Source: Caenimonas koreensis DSM 17982 (GTDB lineage: Bacteria; Pseudomonadota; Gammaproteobacteria; Burkholderiales; Burkholderiaceae_C). Taken from it: a stretch of DNA of 64,000 nt. The notes under the pieces were generated by a model. That model did not search any database. It had not been told where the DNA came from and saw only the letters and a program-made list of their open reading frames with translations. Below are positions 29,701 to 35,681 of the stretch, one piece after another (position 1 is the stretch's first letter; every line of letters begins with the position of its first letter). The stretch is taken from the NCBI RefSeq assembly GCF_009646335.1, contig NZ_WJBU01000011.1, forward strand, positions 1 to 64,000, read 5' to 3'. The position numbers and the translations under genes were made by a program.

Positions 29701-30963
29701 GTTCTCCGTGTAGGCGAGCACCGCCGCCAGCGAGTCGATGACAGGCGCGTCGTTGACCGGCGTGATGCTGATCGCACGCGTGACGGCGTTGCTGTCCATC
29801 GAGCCGTCGTTCACCGTCGTTTCGATGGTGCGGCTCGCAGTCGGGTTGTCATTGCTGGTGGAAAAGCCAACGGAGCGCACGGCGGCCTGGTAGTCAGCCG
29901 TCGGGGCCGTACCCGTGAGCGTGAGCACACCGGTCGATGCGTCGTAGCTGCCTGTGATGCTGCCTGTGTTGGCGAACGTCAGGGTGTCGCCTGCCTGGAA
30001 GCCGGCAGAGATACGGATGGTCGCGCTGGCGAGCGAGGCGCTGTCCGGGTCCAGCAGCACGATCGAAGCATCGATCACTTCTGCGGGCGCGTTTTCCACA
30101 TAGGCGGTCGTGCCACCGGCAGTGGTGACCAGCGGCGGCGTATGAAAGGTGATGACCTGGGTGCCGGCCACTTCATAGCCGGCGCCGTCGTTCACGCTGA
30201 AGGTCAGGGTGCGCGGCTCGCCTGAGGCGGCCAGGCCCTTCTGGTTCTTGTACTCGATCTGCTGGATCACGTCGTTGTAGCGGCTGACGAGCGCCGAGCC
30301 GGTAATGGTCAGCGTGCCGGTCCTGGTGTCGAAGCTGGAGGTGACGCCCTTGGGCAGGCCTCCCGAGACATGCAGGTCGTCTTCTCCCCTGACGTAGCCC
30401 CCCGTGATCTGGATCTTGATCCCTGTCATCGAGGTGTTGTCGATGTCCTGGATCCGCATGTCCGTGTCGAGATTGACGTCGACGTTCTTCGCCGCAAGCG
30501 TGTAGTTGAAGTTGGTCAGGCCAACCAGGGTGGGCGCCACATTGGCCACCACCTTGACGGTCGACGTCGCAATGTTGCTGGCGTGGCTGTTGGCCTGGCC
30601 GTCGTCCACCTGGAAGCTGATGGTGCGGCTGCTGTCGACGCGAACTGCGGTGGTGCTGGAAAACGAAACGCTGCGCAGTACGGCCTGGTAGTCGGCCAAT
30701 GTCGCAACGCCGGTCAAAGTCAGCACGCCGGTTGCAGTGTTGAAGCTGCCGGTGATCCCGCCCTGCGCGATAAAGGTCAAGAGGTCATGGCCCGCCAAGT
30801 ACCCCGAACCTATTTTGACTGTCGCGCCGACCAGCGTCGGTGAGTCGACATCCTTGAGGATCAACCCTTCGCTGATGACCTTCGGCGCGCTGAACTCGCG
30901 GTAGCCGATCGCGCTCTTGGAAGTGATGACCGGGGGTTTGTTCTTCGGGGGCTTCGTGGCCAT
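17719..30963 (-). CDS. Giant (4414-residue) cadherin-like repeat protein with parallel beta-helix and C-terminal metzincin-like protease domain
   Basis: The largest gene in the window (13.2 kb). The ATG at 30963 is chosen because AAGGAGAAGTC stands directly in front. From N to C: a short Lys/Pro-rich head with no Sec signal; about 22 immunoglobulin/cadherin-like units, most of about 110-155 residues and ending VNDAPV (residues about 20-3220); a right-handed beta-helix-like region (about 3350-4200) starting IIDNTGGGTGGAGTIASPFK; then a protease-like tail. The tail has LTPAQLEDAVTAAFHRWEAA, a zinc motif HEMGHLIGLGDD (4333-4344), a Met-turn candidate GDLMYG, and three SSEELG repeats. HExxHxxGxxD has Asp where matrixins have the third His, as in snapalysin. 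Surface adhesion or matrix function is likely; secretion may be type I, but no T1SS genes are in the window. Confidence 0.85.
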   Translation of the reverse strand: MATKPPKNKPPVITSKSAIGYREFSAPKVISEGLILKDVDSPTLVGATVKIGSGYLAGHDLLTFIAQGGITGSFNTATGVLTLTGVATLADYQAVLRSVSFSSTTAVRVDSSRTISFQVDDGQANSHASNIATSTVKVVANVAPTLVGLTNFNYTLAAKNVDVNLDTDMRIQDIDNTSMTGIKIQITGGYVRGEDDLHVSGGLPKGVTSSFDTRTGTLTITGSALVSRYNDVIQQIEYKNQKGLAASGEPRTLTFSVNDGAGYEVAGTQVITFHTPPLVTTAGGTTAYVENAPAEVIDASIVLLDPDSASLASATIRISAGFQAGDTLTFANTGSITGSYDASTGVLTLTGTAPTADYQAAVRSVGFSTSNDNPTASRTIETTVNDGSMDSNAVTRAISITPVNDAPVIDSLAAVLAYTENDAATVIVPAGTVADADSANFAGGSLSVAFTANGAAQDQLAVRNQGTGGGEIGASAGTITYGGVVIGNASGGANGAPLTITLTSSATPAAVQALLRNITYANVSENPSSLARTVTFTLVDGDGVALGGADTGTTTATINITNVNDVPIVTPTASNSAYQEQAAATTIDAGITVTDAETPNMASATISITAGFESGDNLVFADTATITGSYNAATGVLTLSGTDTVAAYQLALESITFSGTSDNPPATKTITWVVNDGIGNSAPRTTTITVTPVNDAPVIDTLGDTLGYTENDAPATIASVMLVSDVDSPNFAGGTLTAAFTANGAAEDELAIRNQGTGAGEIGVSGANVSYGGTTIGTFTGGTAGTNLVITLNSSATPAAVQALSRNITYFNTSENPSEATRTLTYTLVDGDGVALGGFDTGTTTSTIYVTAVNDAPVTTATSGNAAYTEGGAAAAIDATPTVSDFDDTNFESATISISGNFQAGDILVYVDTATITGSYNAGTGVLTLSGTDTKAAYQAALQSITFSTTNDDPAATRTISWTVNDGALDSNTSTRVIDVTPVNDPPVISSGATLNYIENDTATVIGTGTTVTDADSVNFAGGSLTAGFTANGAAQDQLAVRNVGTGAGQIGVSGSNVTYGGTVIGTVSGGANGADLVIALNASATPAAVQALGDNVTYFNSSDDPSGASRTVTFTLVDGDGTALGGNDTGMTTATINVTPVNDAPLTSASVGSAAYTEGGAGPFIDSAAGASDPDDTNLESATISISANFQAGDNLVFVDTANITGSYNAGTGVLTLTGTDTKAAYAAALQSITFATSNDDPASTKTVSWTVNDGSLDSNTVSRGIDITPVNDPPALNPGSTLNYTENDAACVITSVTSVVDPDSANFAGGTLAAAFTANGAAEDQLAIRNVGTGAGQIGVSGANVTYGGTAIGTFTGGANGSSLVVTLNSSATPAAVQALTREITYANNSDNPSTASRTVTFTLVDGDGTALGGNDTGSATSTINVAAVNDAPATAASGGNAAYTEGGAAVAFDTTLTTSDVDDTHLESATISISAGFQAGDLLNFSNTANISGSYNSGTGVLTLTGHDTVANYQSFLRSITFSSTQPAPVTSKTISWSVNDGALDSNTATRNIDVTPVNDAPVLDNTLALALGTVSEDPGAASGAVGTLVSSLVDVAGGGGNDNFADFDGPAVGIAITAADSTGSWFYSTNGGTNWSAFPAVSSSTSLLLSANGSTRIYFRPNTDFNGTLASALTFRAWDGFTGTNGGTASTASNGGTTAFSSASDTAAITVTAVNDAPVLNAGASPVLVTISEDTGTPSGAVGTLISSLIDLTGGGGLDNDSDPDGPALGIAVTAADSNGSWFYSTNNGSTWSSLGAVSASNARLLAADANTRIYFQPNADFNGAIGTAITFRAWDGSTGTNGGTANPGAGGGSTAYSSGTDTASITVNAVNDAPVLDASKSPTLNAINEDPGVPTGAVGTPVSALVDFTAGGSSLDNLADVDAGASKGVAITGVAAGGTLHYSLNGGSSWSVAPGGLSDSTALLLNASALVYYQPGLDVNGTLSNALTFRVWDTTSGTNGATADASVNGGITAFSSASDTASLVVNAVNDAPILDSSMTPVLATISEDPGAPVGAVGTAVTALVDLAGGGGLDNVSDVDGPPTGIAVTAADSNGSWFFSVDNGANWSALGAVSAGSARLLTADANTRIYFQPNADFNGTINAAITFRAWDGSSGSNGGLGDTTSNGGGTAFSTSTDTAAITVTAVNDAPVVVTSGGSAAFTEGGAAVAIDTTLTLSDVDNTTLASATIQITAGHNGEDLLEFANTAGMGNIAIANWNAGTGTLSLTSAGATATLAEWEAALHAVTFDSTSVTPGPSRTISYTVNDGAANSTTQTKAIAVTEINSAPVLANTGNASFVENSAAVAVHSTLALGDPDTSTLAGATVSITGNFNASEDVLAFSNTASITGSYNPVSGVLTLSGTDTLANYQSALRSVTYNNTSDTPATTARTVTFQVNDGQGVNNLSNTVTSSVSVAASNDAPVVANGGTLGYTENGAAAKISPAITVVDPDSGEFNGGSLTVGLTANGTATDQLSISNDGIGAGQIGVSGANVTFAGTTIGTFAGGANGANLVITLNSAAATPAAVQALTRAITFASTSENPSALPRTVTYTIVDGDGGTDTGSTTATINVTNVNDAPSISTGAAVLAYTENGAAAVIAGAATVSDIDSTDFSGGSLTVSFTANGTAADQLTILSGGGITVAGGNISNGGLGIGTYTGGTNGSDLVVTFTTANATPAAVQALTRAIAYSNSSDNPSTLARTLTFALNDGDGGTSTASSTATVNVTASNDAPVATASGGSTAYIEQAAAVTIDSGVTVSDVDNTTITGATISISVGFQAGDTLSFTNTANISGNYVAGTGVLTLTGTDTLANYEAALRSIQYSGTSDTPTTTKTVNFVVNDGTTNSAGSTKNITVTPVNDAPVISTAAAVLGYTENGAAAAIASSGTVSDVDSADFNGGSLTVGFTANGTAADQLGIINQGVGAGQIGTSGANVTFGGTTIGTFAGGANGSNLVITFNSAAATAAAVQALERVITFSNTSDNPSTAARTLTYTVVDGDGTANGGDQDGTATATVNVTPVNDAPVLGGGGTLGYTENGAAAVISSAATVTDVDSADFNGGSLTVGFTANGTAADQLAIIDQGVGAGQIGTSGANVTFGGTTIGTFSGGVNGANLVVSLNGNATPAAVQALERVITFSNTSDDPSALARTITYTVVDGDGTANGGDQDGSTTATVNVTAVNDGPVNTVPANASLGTAMSNTNFAVGGISIADLDAAPANVQVQVVTTNGGSTLTLSGAASITAGSNGSGSVTIQGTITDVNNTLSSLVFKSTDGFNGTATVQINTSDLGNEGTGGILTDSDTISIGVIPQVFIIDNTGGGTGGAGTIASPFKTINDFNTTAADGTGDYVYLKTGSGTYSEADGINLVNGELLYGQGQTLSFTNPVTGAVVTIGSAGTAPTISVTGASQHGIDLASGNTVTGLNVATTLGSQTAVSDGGATVGTLVMNDIDISGSGMAVDIDQGGALTVTIDNLSSTGSSQQGIQLAATGTALTGSFTVTAGSISGSTGTGFLVGDGAGGANTGGAVVISYGGTVSTTGTVRAVDIEDRVSGNITFSNTVSHTGGGNGTGVFIDDVAGGTITFSGNNTYNTGTANAIQISDTAGTVNFSGTLDIDTTSGTGISIATSSAGFNFTGSQISVDTTGGAGVNLSGNSGTLTFNASGNGLDIASAGGSGFSASGGGTVVVQGTGNTISSGSATALNISNTTIGANDVTFQSISSSGGSATGIILDTTGSSGGLHVTGNGTNVGATGGGVISSKTGADGATTTGNGIFLNSTFDVQLNGLLLQNFDNSGIRGLSVNSLSLTNSTISGTVGNASGPTEGAITLGTSNPSGANGLSGNSLIDNVDVSGAIEHTIEVYGQSGSFNLTIQNSDIHDNTVAFGGDGIQIELQGTASGSIKIDNNNFYNNKSQGIQAAANDNSSLNLIVSNNIVTRGTQGNEGIVLSNGSNGDLTTLVSNNTVTGFGGVGIFVGQTPGNASASSLLQATISGNTVTQPAASTNHAIIAFMSSTTGVISEARLLIDSNTVNENSTGGVSRGILVDAPDASRTPNYDATVTNNIVHVTDSVGGVTAIVVQARNGATGHFDVRSNSVDFPNGQPGGVVGVRVREDATSQAELAAGSQSIGTAVATVLAANNPNAHGTEILGASVTVIANGLVLLPSLPPTPPLPMLAGFEGTASDHALPPLTDLTPAQLEDAVTAAFHRWEAAGLSADQSAVLRAATFLIGDLSGLSLGQGDGLTVMLDVDAAGRGWYIDAQPSDDAEFTHAATGATLVADPSSQAAGRMDLLTVVMHEMGHLIGLGDDYNVEQNGDLMYGYLNVGERRLPEGQGEAGPSSEELGSSEELGSSEELGSDSSFPVPTVEAVGVKPWAVDF
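17786..17839. repeat. Three tandem 18-bp repeats in the giant gene
   Basis: The unit GACCCCAATTCCTCGCTC occurs three times head to tail (17786-17803, 17804-17821, 17822-17839, the last with one base changed). It encodes SSEELG three times between the protease domain and the C-terminus. In-frame units of this kind can change copy number by slippage. Confidence 0.9.
21300..30900 (-). repeat. Array of about 22 cadherin/Ig-like units in three classes
   Basis: Three unit types can be told apart inside the giant protein. Type A (about 8 copies, about 145 residues): YTENGAA...VDSADFNGGSLTV...TANGTAADQL. Type B (about 10 copies, about 115 residues): AYTEGGAA...DDTNLESATISI...GTGVLTLTGTDT. Type C (4 consecutive copies): ISEDPGAPSGAVGTL...GSWFYSTN...FRAWDG. 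A and B mostly alternate before and after the block of four C units. Each unit ends with a VNDAPV-like linker. Near-identical DNA between copies makes the stretch prone to recombination and assembly error. Confidence 0.85.
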
Positions 30964-31000
30964 GACTTCTCCTTGCACGCTGTTGCAAAAGTGCTAGATA

Positions 31001-31006
31001 AGTATA
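31001..31006 (-). promoter_or_regulatory. Candidate -10 element of the giant gene
   Basis: TATACT on the minus strand, 38 bases before the ATG at 30963, in an AT-richer stretch. No convincing -35 hexamer is present at 16-18 bases, so an activator or another sigma factor may be needed. Confidence 0.3.
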
Positions 31007-31126
31007 TGGGTCAGGTACGTTTGGCGATACCCGAAAAGACCCGCGTGAAGGGGCACGAAGCGACTGTGCTGTTGTTGAGCCGACATTGCAGCGAGGCAAC
31101 AAACAAGCGCTGTTGGTCCTGCCCGT

Positions 31127-32215
31127 TCAGCCCACGCGCACGACGGCAATTGGTGGCAAGTCGCGCGAGAGGCACTTCCACGAAGTGCCCGCATCTTCAC
31201 TCACCCACAGCCCGCCGGTGGTCGAGCCCATCACCAGCACGCGCCCATCGGCGCTCGCGTCCAGGCCATGCCGGTACACGAGGTGATACGCGTCACTTTG
31301 CGGCAAGCCGTCACCCAGCGCAGTGAAAGACGCACCTCCATCGCGCGTCTCATTGACGATCAGGCGGCCGTCGGCGGGCATGCGCTGCGCGTCGGAGTGC
31401 GCCGGCACGAACCACGCGCGATCCGGCTGCGACGGATGCGCCGCCACCGGAAAGCCGAATTCGCTGGGCTTGGGTGCAGCGAATCGGTTCCATTTCAAGC
31501 CGCCATTGGTGGAGCGGTACATGCCGCCGTGATGCTGCGCCCACAGCACATCGGGCGCTGACTGGCACTGCGCGAGGCAATGCACGTCCTGGATGTTGGG
31601 GTCCTCGCGGCGCTCGGGTGGCATGAAGTCGGCGACCATACCCTCTGACGTGTTGGTCCAGGTCGCGCCGCTGTCGTGTGTCTGCCAGACACCGCCGCAA
31701 GAGATCGCAATGGTGACGTGCTTCGCATCGCGCGGGTCCACAACGATCGAATGGATGCCCGCATGGTCGTAGCCGCCGCCCATCCATTCGCGACGCTCGG
31801 GCCGCTCCCACAGGCTCGTCACGAGCTGCCAGCTTGCGCCGCCATCGTCTGACGTGAACAGCCCCGCCGGTATGCAGCCTGCCCACAACCGCCCATCAGT
31901 ACCCGCTGCCAGGCCCCAGATCACATCAACACTCCATGGCGTGTCGTCGTCTTTGATAGGGCCTTCCGATGGCTTGGGCGGAAAAGCGGGCGCGGCCACT
32001 TCGCTCCAGCTCGCGCCTTCGTCAATGCTCTTCCACAGCTTCACGCCAAAGTGCCCCAGGCGCAGCGCGGCAAACCATGCGCCGGACTTCGCATCAACCA
32101 TGAACTGCGTGACGGGCTCACCGGGAAATGCTGGTTTGCCTAGCTGCCACTGCCCCTGATTGCGTTGCACGGCAAACAGCCCTTTGCGTGTGCCCACCCA
32201 GATTCGATCTGCCAT
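31127..32215 (-). CDS. Asp-box (BNR/sialidase-like) beta-propeller protein
   Basis: A 362-residue protein with repeated Asp-box motifs S/T-x-D-x-G-x-x-W: SIDEGASW, SDDGGASW, THDSGATW, STNGGLKW, TRDGGASF and SEDAGTSW. The repeats are spaced along the protein as expected for a six- or seven-bladed propeller. Such proteins are often annotated as exo-alpha-sialidase or WD40/YVTN glycosyl hydrolase. No signal peptide is visible and the sialidase catalytic Arg triad cannot be confirmed, so enzymatic activity is doubtful. It begins 2 bases after the MoaD/ThiS-like gene, so the two are coexpressed. Confidence 0.8.
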   Translation of the reverse strand: MADRIWVGTRKGLFAVQRNQGQWQLGKPAFPGEPVTQFMVDAKSGAWFAALRLGHFGVKLWKSIDEGASWSEVAAPAFPPKPSEGPIKDDDTPWSVDVIWGLAAGTDGRLWAGCIPAGLFTSDDGGASWQLVTSLWERPERREWMGGGYDHAGIHSIVVDPRDAKHVTIAISCGGVWQTHDSGATWTNTSEGMVADFMPPERREDPNIQDVHCLAQCQSAPDVLWAQHHGGMYRSTNGGLKWNRFAAPKPSEFGFPVAAHPSQPDRAWFVPAHSDAQRMPADGRLIVNETRDGGASFTALGDGLPQSDAYHLVYRHGLDASADGRVLVMGSTTGGLWVSEDAGTSWKCLSRDLPPIAVVRVG

Positions 32216-32217
32216 GC

Positions 32218-32487
32218 CTAACCTCCTGTCAGTGCCTGAATCACCATCACTTTGTCATCGGATTGCAGCGGCACGTCAAGCGCCGAGCGATTGCGGATCA
32301 GCTGCGCATTGACGAACACAGCCACGTGTTTGCGAACACTGCCCTGCTCGTCGAACACGTAGTGACGCAGGCCGGGCGCGGCTTCCAAGGCTGCCTCCAG
32401 TGCGTCGCGCAGTGTGGTGGCTTCAACGTGTTGCGGCGGGCATGGCACATGCCGCGTGAGGGCCGGTGCAAATTCAACTGATGGCAT
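32218..32487 (-). CDS. MoaD/ThiS-family small sulfur-carrier-like protein
   Basis: An 89-residue ubiquitin-fold protein ending in Gly-Gly (VIQALTGG), the C-terminus that is adenylated and thiocarboxylated in MoaD and ThiS. The core AVFVNAQLIRNRSALDVPLQ and DDKVMVIQALTGG fits the family. No molybdopterin or thiamine genes are nearby. Instead it sits 2 bases upstream of an Asp-box propeller gene, which suggests a dedicated and poorly described pairing. Confidence 0.85.
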   Translation of the reverse strand: MPSVEFAPALTRHVPCPPQHVEATTLRDALEAALEAAPGLRHYVFDEQGSVRKHVAVFVNAQLIRNRSALDVPLQSDDKVMVIQALTGG

Positions 32488-32511
32488 CCGGCTTTCCTGC
32501 CCCCACCCGCA

Positions 32512-35500
32512 TCATTTGGCGACGAGGTCGCCCACGTGATGGCCACCATCGGCCACACCGGTTTTTGCCGCTGCCTTGTTTGCACCGGGAACGCGGTCAC
32601 GCGCGAACAGCATGTACATCGTCGGCACCACGAACACCGTGAGCAGCGTGCCCAGCGACATGCCGCCCACAATCACCCAGCCGATCTGGATACGGCTTTC
32701 AGCGCCGGCGCCGGTGGACATTGCCAGCGGCAAAGCACCCAGCACCATGGCGCCTGTCGTCATCAGGATCGGGCGCAGCCGCTGCGAAGCGGCCTTGACG
32801 ATCGCATCGACGATCGGCAGGCCCTGCTCGCGCAGCTGGTTGGCGAATTCGACGATCAGGATGCCGTGCTTGGTGATCAAGCCGACGAGCGTGATGAGCC
32901 CGATCTGCGAATACACATTGAGCGAGCCGCCCGAGAGCTTGAGCGCCAGCAGCGCGCCGATCATCGACAGCGGCACCGACAGCATGATGACCAGCGGATC
33001 GATGAAGCTTTCAAACTGCGCCGACAGCACCAGGAAGATGAACAGCAGCGACAGCACGAACACGATGGCCAGGGCACCTTGCGAGCTCTTGAACTCGCGG
33101 GATGTGCCGTTCAGGTCCGTCGTGTACCCGGGCTTGAGAATTTTGGCGGACGTCTCGTTCATGAAGTCCAGCGCCTGGCCCAGCGAATAGTCAGGCGCCA
33201 GGTTGGCGGTGATCGACACCGAGCGGCGCTGGCCGAAGTGATTGAGCTCGCGCGGGCTCACCGTTTCATTCACCTTCACCAGCGCCGACAGCGGGATCAT
33301 CGTGTCGTTGCGACCCCGCACATAAAGGCCGTCAATGTCTTCCGGTGTTGTGCGGCCGCTTGCACGGTTCTGGATGATCACGTCGTACTGCTCGGCATCG
33401 CGCTTGTAGCGTGTGACCTGGCGGCCGCCGAGCGCAGTCTCCAGTGCGCGCGCCACGACATCGACGCCCACGCCCATGTCTGCCGCCTTCTCGCGGTCCA
33501 CCTGGATGCGCAATTCAGGCTTGTTCAGCCGCAAGTCGGTATCGACAGCCAGGATGCCGGGGTTCTTCGCCATCTCGTCCTGGATCTGCCGCACCATGCG
33601 GTTGAGGTTTTCGTAGCTCTCGGACGTCTGGATCACGAAGTTCAGCGGGCGCTCGCGAAAGCCCTGCCCCAAGGAAGGCGGCGTGATCGGGAAGGCATTG
33701 ATGCCGGGGAACGCGTTGAACTTGGGCGTCATTTCGCGGGCGATGTCCAGCGTTGTGCGCTTGCGGTTTTCCCAGTCGACCGCGCGATACACCACGCTGC
33801 CCTGCGACACCGTCGGGTTGCCGATATTGGCAAAGATGCGGTCGAACTCCGGGTACTGCTGGCCGACTTTTTCGAGCGCTACGGCATAGCGGTTGGTGTA
33901 GTCGAGCGTGGCACCGTCGGGCGCCGTCACGTTGGCCAGGATCACGCCGCGGTCTTCCAGCGGCGACAGCTCGGATTTCATCGTCGGCCAGATGGCCATG
34001 ATCGACAAGCCGCTGGCGATCATCACAGCGATGATGATCCAGCGTGCCTGCAGCAGCTTCGCGCGCAGGCTGCCCGGCTCACCCGGTGCGCGCGCCAGCA
34101 ACACCCAGCGCAAGGCCCGCGCATAGCGGTCTGACAGGCTCGTCAGCAGCCGCTCCATCGTGCGGTCGAACCAGTTCGGGTTGGGGTTATGGCGCAGCAG
34201 CTGCGACGACATCATCGGCGTGAGGGTCAGCGCGACGAAGCCGGAGATAAGCACCGAGCCTGCCAGGGCCATCGCAAACTCGACGAAGAGGCGCCCGGTG
34301 CGGCCGGGCGTGAAAGCCAGCGGCGCGTACACCGCCACCAGCGTCATCGTCATCGAGATGATCGCGAAGCCGATTTCGCGCGCACCCTTGATGGCCGCCG
34401 AGAATGGGTCCAGCCCCTCTTCGATGTGCCGGAAGATGTTCTCCAGCATCACGATGGCATCGTCCACCACCAGCCCGATCGCCAGCACCAGCGCGAGCAG
34501 CGTGAGCGTGTTGATCGAGAAGCCGAACAGAGCCATCATCGCAAACGCCCCGACCAGGCTGACCGGGATCGTGACGATGGGGATGATCGACGCGCGCACC
34601 GTGCGCAAAAAAACGAAGATCACCAGCGCCACCAGCACGATCGCTTCAGCGATCGTGCGGTAAACGTTCTTCACCGAGCGGTCGATGAACAGCGAGTTGT
34701 CGTTCGCGATGTCGATCGTCACGTCAGCCGGCAAGTCCTGCTTGAGCTTGGGGATCATGTCGCGCACGCCTTGCGACAGCGTCAGCGGGTTGGCCGTTGC
34801 CTGGCGGATCACGCCTGCCGAGATGGCGGGCCGGCCATTGAGGCGCACGGCGCTGCGCTCGTCAGCAGCGCCCTCTTCCACCCGGGCCACATCGCGAACC
34901 TTGACCGGAAAGCCGTTGACGCTCTTGATCACGATCTCGCCGAACTGGGCGGGGCGCATCAGGTCTGTTTGCGAGGTGACGCTGAATTCGCGCTGCTGCG
35001 ATTCGATGCGCCCTGCCGGCACTTCCAGATTGCTGCGCCGCACGGCATCTTCGATGTCTTGCGTGGTGAGCCGATAACCGGCGAGCTTTTCCGGATCGAG
35101 CCACACGCGCATGGCGTACTTGCGCTCGCCGAACACGCGCACGTCGGCCACACCCGTCACCGTCTGCAGGCGCGGCTTCACGATGCGGTTGACCATGTCG
35201 TTGATCTGCAGCGGCGTGAGTGTGTCGCTGGTGAACGCCAGGAAGATCACCGGGAAGGCATCGGCTTCCACCTTGGCGATCACCGGCTCTTCAATGGCTT
35301 GCGGCAATCGATTGCGAACACGCGACGTGCGGTCACGCACTTCGGCGGCAGCGGCATCTGCGTCTTTCTCGAGCCGGAAGCGAACGGAGATCTGCGCCTG
35401 CTCGGCGCGGCTGATGGATGTGATCACGTCGACCGCGTCGATACCGGCGATGGAGTCTTCGAGCGGCTTGGCGACCTGCGACTCGATCACTTCTGCCGAG

Positions 35501-35661
35501 GCACCGGCGTATCGCACGCTGACGGTGACGACCGGCTCGTCGATCTTCGGGTACTCGCGCACCGACAGGCGCGTGAAGCTCACCACGCCCACGAGCACGA
35601 CGAGCAGCGACAGCACGGTCGCAAACACGGGCCGGCGAATTGAAGTTTCAGGCAGCTGCAT
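32512..35661 (-). CDS. RND efflux transporter permease (AcrB/MdtB-C type)
   Basis: A 1049-residue inner-membrane pump of the HAE1/RND type. It starts with the first transmembrane helix after ETSIRRPVFATVLSLLVVLVG, has two large periplasmic loops and a second six-helix bundle, and carries the proton-relay region GLVVDDAIVMLENIFRHIEEG. It exports hydrophobic or amphiphilic compounds using the proton gradient together with an adaptor and an outer-membrane channel. The adaptor gene lies 20 bases upstream. No TolC-like gene is adjacent, so a channel encoded elsewhere must be used. Confidence 0.95.
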   Translation of the reverse strand: MQLPETSIRRPVFATVLSLLVVLVGVVSFTRLSVREYPKIDEPVVTVSVRYAGASAEVIESQVAKPLEDSIAGIDAVDVITSISRAEQAQISVRFRLEKDADAAAAEVRDRTSRVRNRLPQAIEEPVIAKVEADAFPVIFLAFTSDTLTPLQINDMVNRIVKPRLQTVTGVADVRVFGERKYAMRVWLDPEKLAGYRLTTQDIEDAVRRSNLEVPAGRIESQQREFSVTSQTDLMRPAQFGEIVIKSVNGFPVKVRDVARVEEGAADERSAVRLNGRPAISAGVIRQATANPLTLSQGVRDMIPKLKQDLPADVTIDIANDNSLFIDRSVKNVYRTIAEAIVLVALVIFVFLRTVRASIIPIVTIPVSLVGAFAMMALFGFSINTLTLLALVLAIGLVVDDAIVMLENIFRHIEEGLDPFSAAIKGAREIGFAIISMTMTLVAVYAPLAFTPGRTGRLFVEFAMALAGSVLISGFVALTLTPMMSSQLLRHNPNPNWFDRTMERLLTSLSDRYARALRWVLLARAPGEPGSLRAKLLQARWIIIAVMIASGLSIMAIWPTMKSELSPLEDRGVILANVTAPDGATLDYTNRYAVALEKVGQQYPEFDRIFANIGNPTVSQGSVVYRAVDWENRKRTTLDIAREMTPKFNAFPGINAFPITPPSLGQGFRERPLNFVIQTSESYENLNRMVRQIQDEMAKNPGILAVDTDLRLNKPELRIQVDREKAADMGVGVDVVARALETALGGRQVTRYKRDAEQYDVIIQNRASGRTTPEDIDGLYVRGRNDTMIPLSALVKVNETVSPRELNHFGQRRSVSITANLAPDYSLGQALDFMNETSAKILKPGYTTDLNGTSREFKSSQGALAIVFVLSLLFIFLVLSAQFESFIDPLVIMLSVPLSMIGALLALKLSGGSLNVYSQIGLITLVGLITKHGILIVEFANQLREQGLPIVDAIVKAASQRLRPILMTTGAMVLGALPLAMSTGAGAESRIQIGWVIVGGMSLGTLLTVFVVPTMYMLFARDRVPGANKAAAKTGVADGGHHVGDLVAK

Positions 35662-35681
35662 AGGTCACTTCCCCGGTGCGG

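Noticed and set aside
34189..35643. Plus-strand open frame of 484 codons opposite the RND pump
   Set aside because: His/Arg/Asp-rich product with no recognisable domain; the minus-strand RND protein is complete and well conserved.
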